Origin: CAIXSC01 sp046349915
Lineage (GTDB): Bacteria > Planctomycetota > Planctomycetia > Pirellulales > Pirellulaceae
NCBI GenBank assembly: GCA_046349915.1
Contig: JAXMBL010000009.1
Span: 62,001-126,000 of the forward strand
Direction: 5' to 3'
DNA length: 64,000 bases
Under the pieces are notes generated by a model, which worked only from the letters and a program-made list of their open reading frames with translations, was not told where the DNA came from and searched no databases. Each line of letters starts with the position of its first letter. Within the stretch, counting starts at the first letter, position 1. The translations under genes and the position numbers were made by a program. Shown here piece after piece: positions 1 through 9,300 of this stretch.

Positions 1-3
1 GTT

Positions 4-51
4 CCGCTCGCGAAGCGAGCGGGCTACGTAGCCATCTCGCTTCGCGAGATG
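4..51. repeat. Two REP-like palindromes (families A and A')
   Basis: Two short perfect palindromes lie side by side. Positions 4-22 form the 8-bp arms CCGCTCGC/GCGAGCGG around a 3-nt GAA centre and are followed by CTAC. Positions 33-51 form CATCTCGC/GCGAGATG around a 3-nt centre. Both types recur elsewhere (131, 1002, 1964, 2063, 55430 and others), always between genes or at gene ends. They look like dispersed repetitive extragenic palindromes rather than a single terminator, because no T-run follows them. Confidence 0.75.
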
Positions 52-130
52 AACCGCAGCGTGGCCAAAAGACGCCGTTTCCACGCTCAATGCACCGCAG
101 CCGACCAAACGGCTCCAACGCTCGGCTGTT

Positions 131-154
131 CCGCTCGCGAAGCGAGCGGGCTAC
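131..154. repeat. REP-like palindrome overlapping a stop codon
   Basis: Another copy of CCGCTCGC-GAA-GCGAGCGG (131-149) plus its usual tail GCTAC. Read on the minus strand, the tail gives GTAG, and its TAG is the stop codon of the neighbouring SDR gene. The element therefore directly abuts and completes the coding sequence. Confidence 0.7.
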
Positions 155-891
155 ACCGTCAGATAACCTCCATCGACCGGGATCACCGCGCCCGTCACGA
201 ACGAAGCATCCGGCGACGCCAAGAAGCGAGCCACCCCCGCCACTTCCAACGGCTCCCCCCATCTTCCCAGAGGGGTTCGCTCGATAATTGCTCGACTGCG
301 AGATTCGTCTGAGTAAAGCGGCTGAGTTAACGCGGTACGAATCCACCCAGGTGCGATCGCATTCACTCGCACCCCTCGAGGCGCCCAGGCAATCGCCAAG
401 GACTTGGTGAGCTGGGCTACACCTCCCTTGCTCGCGCTATACGCGGGCACGAAGCCACTCCCGAAAAAGCTGAGCATCGATGCGACATTGATCACACAGC
501 CGCGGCGAGCTGCCAAGGGTTCCAGAAACACCGTCGAAACTCGCATGACGCTCGTCAGATTAACCTCAACGACTCGCGTGAAGTTCTCCAACTGAAACTC
601 TCGCCCCTGACGCAGCAACATGCCGGCCGCGTTCACCAAGACATCCAACTGCGGCGTCATATCCCGCAAACGCTCAACCGCCGCTGAGTCGGACACATCG
701 CACTCGATCACTTGCCAGCCCGAGTGTCGCTTCCGGCAATTGTCCACTTCTGGCGTGGTTAGGCCACAAACAGAAACCGCACACCCGATTTGCTCGAAGC
801 CCAGTGCGATTGCTTCGCCAATCCCGCTTGTTCCTCCGGTCACCAGCACATGCCGAGGGCTCTTCGCATGTTCGCTATCCGTGTGGCTCAT
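151..891 (-). CDS. SDR-family NAD(P)-dependent oxidoreductase
   Basis: A 246-aa classical short-chain dehydrogenase/reductase, predicted to be a cytoplasmic NAD(P)-dependent alcohol or ketone oxidoreductase of unknown substrate. The cofactor motif TGGTSGIG is at residues 18-25, NAAG at 87-90, a structural Asn at 111, and the catalytic Ser138, Tyr151 and Lys155 (YSASK). The C-terminal VDGGYLTV matches the usual SDR ending. I prefer the ATG at 891, preceded by GGAAG eight bases upstream, over a TTG at 915 that has no ribosome site. The stop codon TAG is supplied by a REP palindrome. It stands divergent from the SDR gene at 1168. The 3-oxoacyl-ACP reductase (FabG)-like look is generic and does not settle the substrate. 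Confidence 0.88.
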   Translation of the reverse strand: MSHTDSEHAKSPRHVLVTGGTSGIGEAIALGFEQIGCAVSVCGLTTPEVDNCRKRHSGWQVIECDVSDSAAVERLRDMTPQLDVLVNAAGMLLRQGREFQLENFTRVVEVNLTSVMRVSTVFLEPLAARRGCVINVASMLSFFGSGFVPAYSASKGGVAQLTKSLAIAWAPRGVRVNAIAPGWIRTALTQPLYSDESRSRAIIERTPLGRWGEPLEVAGVARFLASPDASFVTGAVIPVDGGYLTV

Positions 892-1001
892 CCAGTGGGC
901 TTCCGTTTCTGACAATTAATAAACGCGAGTTCCGCAACGAGTTACCGCTTGCCAACGTCGCCCCGGCACGTAATGCTCTCCGTTTCACGCGGCGCACTAG
1001 C

Positions 1002-1020
1002 CCGCTCGCTTCGCGAGCGG
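1002..1020. repeat. REP-like palindrome (family A)
   Basis: The CCGCTCGC-TTC-GCGAGCGG palindrome in the 276-bp gap between the two divergent SDR genes. It is in the orientation opposite to the copy at 131. The rest of the gap should hold the two promoters, but I see no convincing -35/-10 pair. Confidence 0.65.
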
Positions 1021-1167
1021 AACAGCCGCGGGCGAATGAGCGGCAGCTGCTTGACAATCACTCCACGCATGGGAGTCTAGCCGCCAACCGCTCCTCGACC
1101 AAGTTGTAAACGATGGCGTGGCGTTCGTCTCTCGTTACATGCTCTACCTGGAAAAACTCGATTCACC

Positions 1168-1947
1168 ATGGAACTTCAAAACAAAGTGGCCATCGTCACT
1201 GGGGGCGGGACGGGGGTAGGTCGAGCGACCGCATTGCGGCTGGCTCGAGCCGGTTGTCATATGGCGGTCAATTACTCGCGTTCTCGGGACGAAGCCGAAC
1301 GAACTCGCGAAGAACTTGCCTCGCTCGGCGTACGCTCGCTCGCCATCCAAGCCGATGTGGCTCGCGATGACGAGGCGCGAGCGCTCGTCGCCACGACGGT
1401 TTCTTCGCTGGGGCGACTGGATGTGTTGGTAAATTGCGCGGGGACCACCGAATTCGTTCCGTTCGCGGACCTCGATAAAGTCACCGACGATATTTGGCAA
1501 CGACTATTCCAGGTGAATGTCGTCGGGGCGTTTCATTGTGCTCGAGCGGCGATCGAGCCGATGAGAGCGGCTGGCCGGGGAACGATTGTCAACGTCTCCA
1601 GCGTCGCGGCTCAGCTTGGCCAAGGGAGTTCGATTCCCTACTGCTGCTCGAAAGCAGCGCTCGACAACCTGACCGTATCGCTCGCCCGCACCCTGGCGCC
1701 GACGATTCGAGTGAACGGCGTGGCGCCCGGTTTCATCACGGGCCGCTGGCTCGAAAATGGACTGGGCGACAACTACGACCGCGTGAAGGCGGCTTTCGAG
1801 AAGAGTTTGCCTTTGGGACGAGTGTGTGATCCCGAGGACGTCGCCGCGGCCATTCTGAGTTTGATTACCGGCAGCGAGTTGGTAACCGGCCAAACCTTGA
1901 CGGTCGATAGCGGCATGCTGATCGCAGGTTTTCAGGCAAAATTCTGA
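1168..1947 (+). CDS. SDR-family NAD(P)-dependent oxidoreductase
   Basis: A 259-aa short-chain dehydrogenase/reductase, FabG-like. The glycine motif TGGGTGVG is at residues 11-18. The usual NNAG/NAAG is NCAG at 89-92, a conservative variant. Asn117 is present, as are the catalytic Ser (NVSS, 142-145), Tyr158 and Lys162 (YCCSK). A PGFI segment and a C-terminal VDSGMLI follow. Catalysis looks intact, so an active cytoplasmic NAD(P)H oxidoreductase is expected; the substrate cannot be read from the sequence. It is divergent from the SDR at 151-891 but the two are clearly different paralogues rather than a recent duplication. The ATG at 1168 is the start; its ribosome site is weak. Confidence 0.88.
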   Translation: MELQNKVAIVTGGGTGVGRATALRLARAGCHMAVNYSRSRDEAERTREELASLGVRSLAIQADVARDDEARALVATTVSSLGRLDVLVNCAGTTEFVPFADLDKVTDDIWQRLFQVNVVGAFHCARAAIEPMRAAGRGTIVNVSSVAAQLGQGSSIPYCCSKAALDNLTVSLARTLAPTIRVNGVAPGFITGRWLENGLGDNYDRVKAAFEKSLPLGRVCDPEDVAAAILSLITGSELVTGQTLTVDSGMLIAGFQAKF

Positions 1948-1963
1948 GCGTTGGAGAAGTAGC

Positions 1964-2084
1964 CATCTCGCTTTGCGAGATGATCAGCCGCTCCGCGCAA
2001 CAGTGACGTCGCCACGCACAACACAACTCGGCGAAAAAATACTCCTCGCACGCAAGGCCGTTCCGCTCGCGAAGCGAGCGGGCT
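1964..2084. repeat. REP-like palindromes between convergent genes
   Basis: Positions 1964-1982 carry CATCTCGC-TTT-GCGAGATG (family A') and 2063-2081 carry CCGCTCGC-GAA-GCGAGCGG (family A) with a GCTAC tail. The tail, read on the minus strand, contains the TAG stop of the oxidoreductase gene ending at 2083. The pair fills the space between two convergent genes. Confidence 0.7.
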
Positions 2085-3420
2085 ACGACAACTCCCAGCC
2101 TTTTCGATATTCACGTCCCCACAATTTTGCGGCTTCGGCGTCTTCCAAGATATGGCCATTCTTGGGGTCGCACGTCAGCACTCGATTGACGCGATGAGCG
2201 ATATTGCCCAAGTGGCACAACAGCGTACTCTTATGCCCCTCTTCGATATCGGCATTGGGTCGATTACCGGACCGAATGCAGTCGAGGAAGTTAGCGATGT
2301 GTTCGCCGTCGGTCGCCTTGCCCGGAAACGCCGCAATTTCCTTGTTCTGCATGTCAAAGATCTTGTAGCCGTTGTCTTGCAGCAGGAGCGAACCTTTGTC
2401 GCCATGAAACGTGGCGCCAAACTGCGAGATATTGGGGCCAAACAGTGACCAGCTCAGTCCTTCCCAAGTAATCGTTTTGTCGCCGAAGCCGAACGACACC
2501 AGATGGGTATCGGGCGTCTCTTGGTCGTCATCGTGCCGGTACTTGCCGCCCGCGGAGGTCACTCGCGACGGGAAATCGACGCCGAGCGCCCAGCGAGCGA
2601 CGTCCAGAATGTGGATGCCGTTGTTTCCGAGTTCGCCATTTCCCCAGTGCCAATGCCAATGCCAGTTGTAATGGATCAGATTGTCGACATACGGGCGATC
2701 CGGCGCCGGCCCTTGCCACAGGGTATAGTCCAGCCATTCCGGAATCGCCGCCGGTTTGCCATGCCCAATGGACGCTCGCCGGTTGTTGTACCAAGTGCGA
2801 GCAAACATGACTCGACCAATCTCGCCCGCTCGCAACTTCCCCACCGCCTCGATGATCGAGGGTCGACTGCGGCGCTGTGACCCCATCTGCACGACTCGGT
2901 TATGCTTCCGAGCGGCCTGGACAGCCAGCTCTCCTTCGAGCGGATTGTGGCTGCAAGGCTTTTCGACGTAGACGTGTTTGCCGGCCGCGCAACCGAGAAT
3001 TGTGGCGGGCGCATGCCAGTGATTGGGAGCGGCGACCACCAAGGCGTCGATCGAGCGGTCGTCGAGTATGCGGCGAAAGTCCCCGTACGCGGCGGGTTTC
3101 TTGCCGGAGCCCTTCTCGACGATCGCCACCCCTTTGTCGAGCGCCCGCGAGTCCACATCGCAGACCGCTCCTACGACCGCGCCGCCATTGGCCATGAAGG
3201 TTTGAGCTAACGCACTGCCGCGGCCGTTCACTCCCATGATTCCCAGCACGATTTTGTCATTCGGTCCCACTCGCTTCGTCTCGTCGGCCTTGGCCGCATC
3301 GGCCTGAAACCCCTCAGCTGAGTCGGTCGAAACCACCGCTAACCCGGCAGCTACGCTAGCGCTGGTCGACCAGTGAAGGAAATCGCGACGATCCCATGAC
3401 GAGCGGGGCGACTGGTTCAT
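2083..3420 (-). CDS. Tat-exported Gfo/Idh/MocA family oxidoreductase
   Basis: A 445-aa protein with a twin-arginine signal (RRDFLHWS at residues 11-18, then an Ala-rich hydrophobic stretch), so export by Tat with cofactor bound is expected. The Rossmann motif GVNGRG is at 63-68, the family EKP motif at 153-155, and the C-terminal half carries the Gfo/Idh/MocA beta-sheet domain. A striking run of alternating Trp and His (WHWHWHW, about 253-259) is followed by GNGELGNNGIH, a pattern I associate with the planctomycete subgroup. These proteins oxidise or reduce sugars or inositol-like compounds with NAD(P); the substrate is unknown. The start ATG at 3420 has AGGAG about ten bases upstream. The stop is formed by a REP element. 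It is divergent from serS. Confidence 0.87.
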   Translation of the reverse strand: MNQSPRSSWDRRDFLHWSTSASVAAGLAVVSTDSAEGFQADAAKADETKRVGPNDKIVLGIMGVNGRGSALAQTFMANGGAVVGAVCDVDSRALDKGVAIVEKGSGKKPAAYGDFRRILDDRSIDALVVAAPNHWHAPATILGCAAGKHVYVEKPCSHNPLEGELAVQAARKHNRVVQMGSQRRSRPSIIEAVGKLRAGEIGRVMFARTWYNNRRASIGHGKPAAIPEWLDYTLWQGPAPDRPYVDNLIHYNWHWHWHWGNGELGNNGIHILDVARWALGVDFPSRVTSAGGKYRHDDDQETPDTHLVSFGFGDKTITWEGLSWSLFGPNISQFGATFHGDKGSLLLQDNGYKIFDMQNKEIAAFPGKATDGEHIANFLDCIRSGNRPNADIEEGHKSTLLCHLGNIAHRVNRVLTCDPKNGHILEDAEAAKLWGREYRKGWELS

Positions 3421-3607
3421 GCGGGCGGCTCCTGTGCAAGGACGAACGATCTTCTGGCTGCTCGAACTTCTGAAACGGTCTGTCGACCTCTCGACCAGAC
3501 CGGGAGAGAAAATGGTAGACTACCGTCCAACGGCGACGCAACGAGTCGCCTTGTTTCGACCAAGACTTCTCCCGAGCACTCTTACCCGCATAACGACTCG
3601 ACCTCCC

Positions 3608-4894
3608 ATGCTTGACCGAAAGTACATCATCGATAACGCGGATCTAGTCCAGACGAATTGCGCCAATCGCGGCGTCACCGCCGACGTCGCTCGACTTGTG
3701 TCACTCGAGAAACAACGGCGCGAACGGCTGACTCAGGTGGAGGAGTTGAACCGGCAAGCGAACGAGGTCGCCAAGTCGATCGGCCAAACTAAGGATCCCG
3801 CCGAACGCGAAGCTCGCAAGGAAGAGGGACGTAAGCTGCGCGACCGGAAAGACGCGGTCCAGGCCGAGCATGACCAATTGGAGCGCGAGTGCTTGGAGCT
3901 ACAGTCGGTCATCCCGAATATGACTCACCCCAACGCCCCTGTCGGCTCGGGCGATCACGCCAACGTCGATGTTCGCCGCGGGAAGACTCCGATCCGCCAA
4001 TTCGATTTCAAGCCGAAGGATCACGTCGAGTTGGGCGAATCACTGGGGCTGATCGACCTGGATGGCGGAGCTCGAACCACGGGCCACGGCTTCTACTTCC
4101 TCAAGAATGAAGCGGTGTTGTTGGAGCTCGCACTGCAGCGATATGTCATGGGCATTCTGCAGGCGGAGGGATTCACCCTCACGACCACCCCGGACCTCGC
4201 CCAAAACAAGATCTTGGAAGGGATTGGCTTTCTCCCACGAGGGCCGGAGACTCAGGTCTACAGCGTGGAGAACACGGATTTAAGCCTCGTTGGCACCGCG
4301 GAAATCACGCTTGGCGGCCTCTACAGCGGCCTGACCCTTGAAGCGGAACAATTCCCGCTCAAACTCTGCGGACTTAGCCACTGCTTCCGCACCGAGGCGG
4401 GCGCCCACGGACGAGCGACTCGCGGGATCTACCGCGTCCATCAGTTCACGAAGGTCGAGATGTTCGCCTATGCCCTGCCCGAGCAGAGCGACGCAGTGCA
4501 TGAGAGTCTGATGGAGCTTGAGTGCCGCATCTTCGATGGCCTGGGAATTCCCTATCGAGTGATCGACACCTGCACCGGCGACCTCGGCGGCCCCGCCTAT
4601 CGCAAGTACGACTTGGAAGCGTGGATGCCGGGCCGTGGGAACGGCGGCGAGTGGGGTGAAGTGACCAGCACTTCGAACTGCACCGACTACCAAGCCCGCC
4701 GACTCGACATCCGCTATCGAGTGAAGGGGGAAAAGGGAACTCGATTCGCCCATACCCTCAACGGCACCGCGGTTGCGATCACTCGAGCGATCATCGCCAT
4801 CCTCGAGAACTACCAGCAGGCCGATGGCTCGGTCGACATCCCCGAAGTGCTCCGCCCATGGGTCGGCGTCGATCGCATCGTGAAGAAGAGCTAA
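3608..4894 (+). CDS. serS: Seryl-tRNA synthetase
   Basis: A class II aminoacyl-tRNA synthetase that charges tRNA-Ser (and tRNA-Sec where present) in the cytoplasm. The 428-aa length matches the bacterial family. The N-terminal third (residues 1 to about 110) has the charged heptad pattern of the long antiparallel coiled-coil arm that grips the tRNA. The catalytic core has GTAEITLGGLYSG, class II motif 2 around FRTEAGAHGRATRG (about 258-272), EVTSTSNCTDYQARR, and motif 3 as GTAVAITRAIIAILENYQ (about 384-401). The open frame extends upstream to 3419, but that part is poorly conserved in type and overlaps the divergent gene start, so the ATG at 3608 (MLDRKYIIDN) is chosen because it gives the canonical N-terminus. 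Confidence 0.95.
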   Translation: MLDRKYIIDNADLVQTNCANRGVTADVARLVSLEKQRRERLTQVEELNRQANEVAKSIGQTKDPAEREARKEEGRKLRDRKDAVQAEHDQLERECLELQSVIPNMTHPNAPVGSGDHANVDVRRGKTPIRQFDFKPKDHVELGESLGLIDLDGGARTTGHGFYFLKNEAVLLELALQRYVMGILQAEGFTLTTTPDLAQNKILEGIGFLPRGPETQVYSVENTDLSLVGTAEITLGGLYSGLTLEAEQFPLKLCGLSHCFRTEAGAHGRATRGIYRVHQFTKVEMFAYALPEQSDAVHESLMELECRIFDGLGIPYRVIDTCTGDLGGPAYRKYDLEAWMPGRGNGGEWGEVTSTSNCTDYQARRLDIRYRVKGEKGTRFAHTLNGTAVAITRAIIAILENYQQADGSVDIPEVLRPWVGVDRIVKKS

Positions 4895-4899
4895 TCAAA

Positions 4900-5173
4900 C
4901 GTACGACGGACTTCTAGTCCGTCGATCTGGTCCGTCGGTCAACGACTTCTGCGCACCAGTCGGCCCTCGACGCGACTTCGCTGGCGGCGAAGGGCGCACG
5001 CCGGCCGAGCGGCTGTCCGCTCACGAAGTGAGCGGGCTACTACCGTACGACGGACTTCTAGTCCGTCGAGCGGCGACTTCCGCACAGCAATCAGCCCTCG
5101 ACGCGACTTCGCTGGCGTCGAAGGGCGCACGTCGGCCGCGCGGCTGTCCGCTCACAAAGTGAGCGGGCTACTA
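4900..5173. repeat. Tandem duplication of a composite REP unit
   Basis: Two imperfect copies of a 130-145-bp unit. Each begins with a family B palindrome (GACGGACT..AGTCCGTC; 4902-4924 and 5045-5068), continues with a shared segment around CCTCGACGCGACTTCGCTGG, and ends with a family A-like palindrome CCGCTCAC..GTGAGCGG (5017-5035 and 5148-5166) followed by GGCTACTACCG. The final CTACCG of the second copy encodes the last codon and stop of the epimerase gene on the minus strand. It fills the whole 276-bp gap between convergent genes. Confidence 0.75.
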
Positions 5174-6145
5174 CCGTTGAAGTGCGACCAGTTGGCCGAT
5201 GATACGGTCCAAGTCATGCTCGCGTTGGTAATTGATGGTGGCGCGTAGTCGAGACAAATCGGGGACTCGGCGGCGAATATCCTCGAAGTCTTCGTCGTAC
5301 GCCGCCGCATAAGTTTGAAATTCGATAGGCGACGAGCTACCCGCAATGCGGATGACTCGCTGAGCCAATTCGAGAATCGAGACAGGTTCATCGCTGCCGA
5401 TGTTAAAGACGCGTCCGTAGGCGCCGGGGGTTTCCATCAGCCGAGTGACGGCGGAGACGATGTCGGCCACGTGGGCGAAGCAACGAGTTTGACGGCCGTC
5501 GTCGTGGACGACCAAGGGACGCCCCGCCATCGCGGCCTCGACGAATCGCGGCAACACCATGCCGTAAGCGCCCGACTGTCGGGGGCCCACGACGTTAAAG
5601 AAGCGTGCGATCACGACAGGCAGTCGGAACTGTCGCCAGCAAGCCAGTGCGAGGAATTCGTCGATCGCTTTCGAGGCGCCGTAGGACCAGCGAGCTTTGG
5701 TGGTGGGGCCGAAAACCAGATCGTCCTCTTCGTTCCACACGGCCTTCGGGTTCTTCCCGTAGACCTCGCTGGTGCTCGCCAAGAAACAGCGAACGTCTTT
5801 TCCCTGTTCCTTGCGACGGCGCAGTTCGGCGAGCAATAGTTCCGTGGGATAGATATTTCGCTCGATCGTCTCGATGGGGGCGCGAGCGATCAAGGCGACG
5901 CCGACAGCCGCTGCCAGATGGTAGACGTCGTCGGCATCCTCCACCACTGATCGCATCAGCGATTCGTCGCTAATGGAGCCTTTGACGAATTGGAACTGTG
6001 GGTGGGCGCGGACAGCGTCGAGATTACGCGAGTTCCCGGTCGATTCGTCGTCCACGACGGTAACCCGATGGCCAAGAGCCAGTAGGGCCTCGGTAAGATG
6101 AGAGCCGATGAAGCCAGCGCCGCCGGTGACGAGTACTCGTTTCAC
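5171..6145 (-). CDS. NAD-dependent epimerase/dehydratase (extended SDR)
   Basis: A 324-aa extended short-chain dehydrogenase of the sugar-nucleotide epimerase/dehydratase type. It has the NAD motif GGAGFIGS at residues 8-15, the LAAAVGV loop at about 78-83, an STSEVYG segment at 124-130, and the Tyr155-x3-Lys159 pair (YGASK). VFGPTTKARWSY is typical of the UDP-glucuronate decarboxylase/dTDP-glucose dehydratase branch. It probably remodels a nucleotide sugar for polysaccharide synthesis in the cytoplasm. The exact reaction (decarboxylase, dehydratase or 4-epimerase) cannot be assigned by eye. GTG at 6145 is the start, with an AGGGG upstream; the stop lies in the repeat unit described at 4900-5173. 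Confidence 0.83.
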   Translation of the reverse strand: MKRVLVTGGAGFIGSHLTEALLALGHRVTVVDDESTGNSRNLDAVRAHPQFQFVKGSISDESLMRSVVEDADDVYHLAAAVGVALIARAPIETIERNIYPTELLLAELRRRKEQGKDVRCFLASTSEVYGKNPKAVWNEEDDLVFGPTTKARWSYGASKAIDEFLALACWRQFRLPVVIARFFNVVGPRQSGAYGMVLPRFVEAAMAGRPLVVHDDGRQTRCFAHVADIVSAVTRLMETPGAYGRVFNIGSDEPVSILELAQRVIRIAGSSSPIEFQTYAAAYDEDFEDIRRRVPDLSRLRATINYQREHDLDRIIGQLVALQR

Positions 6146-6390
6146 GTGCCGATGAACCCCTAGTCTTGAAGCTGCGCGACTAGAAGACGCGCGAGATGGC
6201 GAGTTTAGCGGGTTGGGGCGAGGTTGTGATCCACAAGGAACCCAATTCCCGGCTCGGAGACTCGAATTCTCCGAAACTTCTCAAAAGACCTGCCACTGGC
6301 AATCGTCGCGAGACATGGAAATAATGGAGACGCGTCGTCCGGATATTCTCCCGGGGTCGGCTTCTCTTGGTTCAGAACGGGGTATGGTCC

Positions 6391-9300
6391 ATGCGCTGGA
6401 ATGGCGTACGCGAGTCGAGGACGAATGTTCAAGGTCGAAACTGGCTCCGAAGCGTGCTCGTCGCGGGTTCGTTTGGCGCGAGCGGGTTGACGGGCTTAGT
6501 TGGGGTTGCGTCGCCAGCGATCGTGGTCGCGCAAGAAGCAAACCCCGCGGCGAAACCTGAATCGTCGCCCGAAGCCACCGCGTTATATGCGGACGCCGCC
6601 AGTTTTCAGAACAACGGCGCGTTTGACTTAGCAGTCGACGAGTGGTCGAAGTTCTTGGAGAAGTTCCCGAAGGATCCGCTCGCCCCCAAGGCTCAGCATT
6701 ATCTGGGCGTCTGCCAGTTGCAACTCAAGCAGTTCGACAAAGCAGTGGCCACCTTTACGTCCCTGATGAAGGATCACCCGAAGTTTGAGTTGCTGGAAGA
6801 CGCGACGTTCAATTTGGCGTTGAGTCATTACTCGCAGGCTTCCGCGACCAATCCTCAGTCCTACGCGACCGCCGCCAAATCCCTGGCGGCTCACCTGCAG
6901 AAGTTCCCGAAAAGCAAGCATGCCGATCAGGCTTTGTTTTTCCAGGGCGAGAGTCTCTACAACCAGGGTGAAAAGAAGGAAGCAATCGCCGCCTATGAAT
7001 CGGTGGTGAAGAACTATCCTGAATCCAAAGTACGAGCGGACGCAGCGTATGCCTGGGGCGTCACTTTGGAGGAACTTCAGCAATACCCGCAAGCGGGCGT
7101 CGCCTACGACTTGTTCCTGAAGTCTTACTCCGACAATGGGTTGGCGAACGAAGTGCGGATGCGCAAGGCGGAGACGGTCTTGCAGGCAGGCCAGTTCGCC
7201 GACGCAGAAAAGCAATTCGCCGCGGTGGCGAAGGTCGAGGGGTTCGCTCAAGCCGATCACGCCAGCCTGCGACGGGCTTTCTGCTTGGTGAAGCAGGACA
7301 AATTCCCCGAGGCGGCTGCCGCGTATGCGGAAGTCGCCAAGAACTACCCGCAATCGCCCGCGTTGCACGAAGCCGAGCTTTCCGCGGGACGCTGGTATTA
7401 TCGAGTCGAACAGTACCCCGAGGCCTCGATGTGGCTCGCCAAAGCCGCCGCGGGCCGTGGGCCGGAGGCGCCCGAGGCAGCGCACTGGCTCGCTCGCATT
7501 GCGCTGCGATCAGGAAAACCGGCCGAGGCTTTGGCGGCGGTCGACGCCGTCTTGCCCAGTGCCGAGAAAAGTAGCTTTTTCGTAGCTCTGCGGATGGATC
7601 GAGCGGATGCGTTGTACGAGATCCCCGACAAGCGTGCTGAGTCGTTGAAGTTGTACCGCGAGATCGCGACCAGCAGCGCCGAACATGAACTGGCGCCTCA
7701 GGCCCTCTACAATCTGGCCTTCGGCGAACTCGACGCTCGCGAATATGACGCCGCCGTCAAGGACGCTCAAGCGTTCCTCGACAAGTACAAGGAGCATCGT
7801 CTGACGGGCGATGTCGAGTATGTGCGGGCGGAGAGTCAGTTGCTCGCCAACAAACTGGACGAGGCCGATAAGAACTATCAGGCTCTTGTGGAACGGCATG
7901 GCTCGCACCGCGACGCCGGTTTGTGGCGAGTGCGTTGGGCGCTCACCCAGTTCCTTGCCAAGAAGTATGACGTAGTCGTCAAGACGCTCGCGAAAATCGA
8001 GGGCTTAGCGCCGCCCGAGTTATTGGCGGAAGCGCATTATCTGGTGGGCGCATCGCAGTACTATACGGAAAAGTATGCAGCAGCGATCGACGCGTTCAAC
8101 GCCTCACTAAAGTCGGCGCCGAAGTGGCGGCAGGCCGATGAGACACTGCTGTTGCTCTCGCGTTGCCAAGCCAAACTCGACCAAACCGACGCCGCCAAGG
8201 CCACGATTCGCAAGCTGCTTACGGACTTGCCCGAAAGCAAGCTGCTCGACCAGGCCCATTACCGTTTGGGTGAGTATGCCTACAGCGGCGACGACTTTAC
8301 GGGCGCCATCGCGGCGTATGACGTGGTGACATCGAAGTACCCCGAGTCGACCTTCGCCCCGTATGCGTGGTATGGCAAAGGCTGGAGTTTGTCTCGTACG
8401 AAACAGTTCCCGCAAGCAGTCGCGGCATTCACCTCGCTCCTCGAAAAATGGCCCCAGCACGCCTTGCAAGCGGACTCGCAGTATGGCCGCGGTTTGGCTC
8501 GACGCCAGGCGGGAGACGTCAAGGGCGCTGTCGCGGACTTGGACGCCTATTTGGCCTCCAATCCGCCGGTGGAGGCGAAGTCGAACGCTCGCTACGAGCG
8601 GGGCCTGGCGCAAGTCGCCGCCCAGGACTTTGCCGGCGCTGTCGCGACCTTCGACGCCTTGCTGAAGGAAAACGAGAAATACGCGGACGCCGACAAAGTG
8701 CGGTATGAACTGGCCTGGGCCTATAAATCTCAGGAGAAAAACGACGAAGCGGTCGCGCAGTTCCGCACTTTAGCGACCGCGCACCCCTCCAGTCCGTTGG
8801 CCGGCGAGGCTCATTTCCATGTGGGCGAGGGGCTGTACGACCAGAAGAAGTTTGACGAGGCGGTGAAGGAATACGCCGCGGCCAAACAAAAAGCTCAACC
8901 GGGTGAAATTGCGGAAAAGGCGGCCTACAAGTTGGGCTGGTCCCATTTCCACCTGAAGCAATTCCAGCCCGCGCTCGACCAGTTCACAGGCTTACTGGAA
9001 GCCTACCCGAAGGGGATGCTGGCGCCGGATGGCACCTTCATGGTGGCCGAGTGCTATTTCCGCCTGAACAAGTACAAAGAGGCTCTTCCCGCGTTTAAGG
9101 CGACGGCCGCCGTGGAAGGTTTGAACGAGACGCTCCGATCGTTAGGACTTTTGCACGGTGGGCAAGCCGCCAGCCAATTGAGTCAGTGGAAGGATAGCGT
9201 CGAGTTGCTTGATCAATTGATCGAGAAATTCCCGAAGTCCTCGTATTTGTACGAAGCGCTGTACGAACGTGGCTGGGCCAAGCAGAATTTGAAGCAGATC

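Noticed and set aside
1035..1139. Minus-strand open stretch of about 34 codons (reading VEHVTRDERHAIVYNLVEE) faintly like a BolA C-terminus
   Set aside because: No start codon or upstream part exists, the resemblance is a few residues, and it overlaps the region just before the SDR start.
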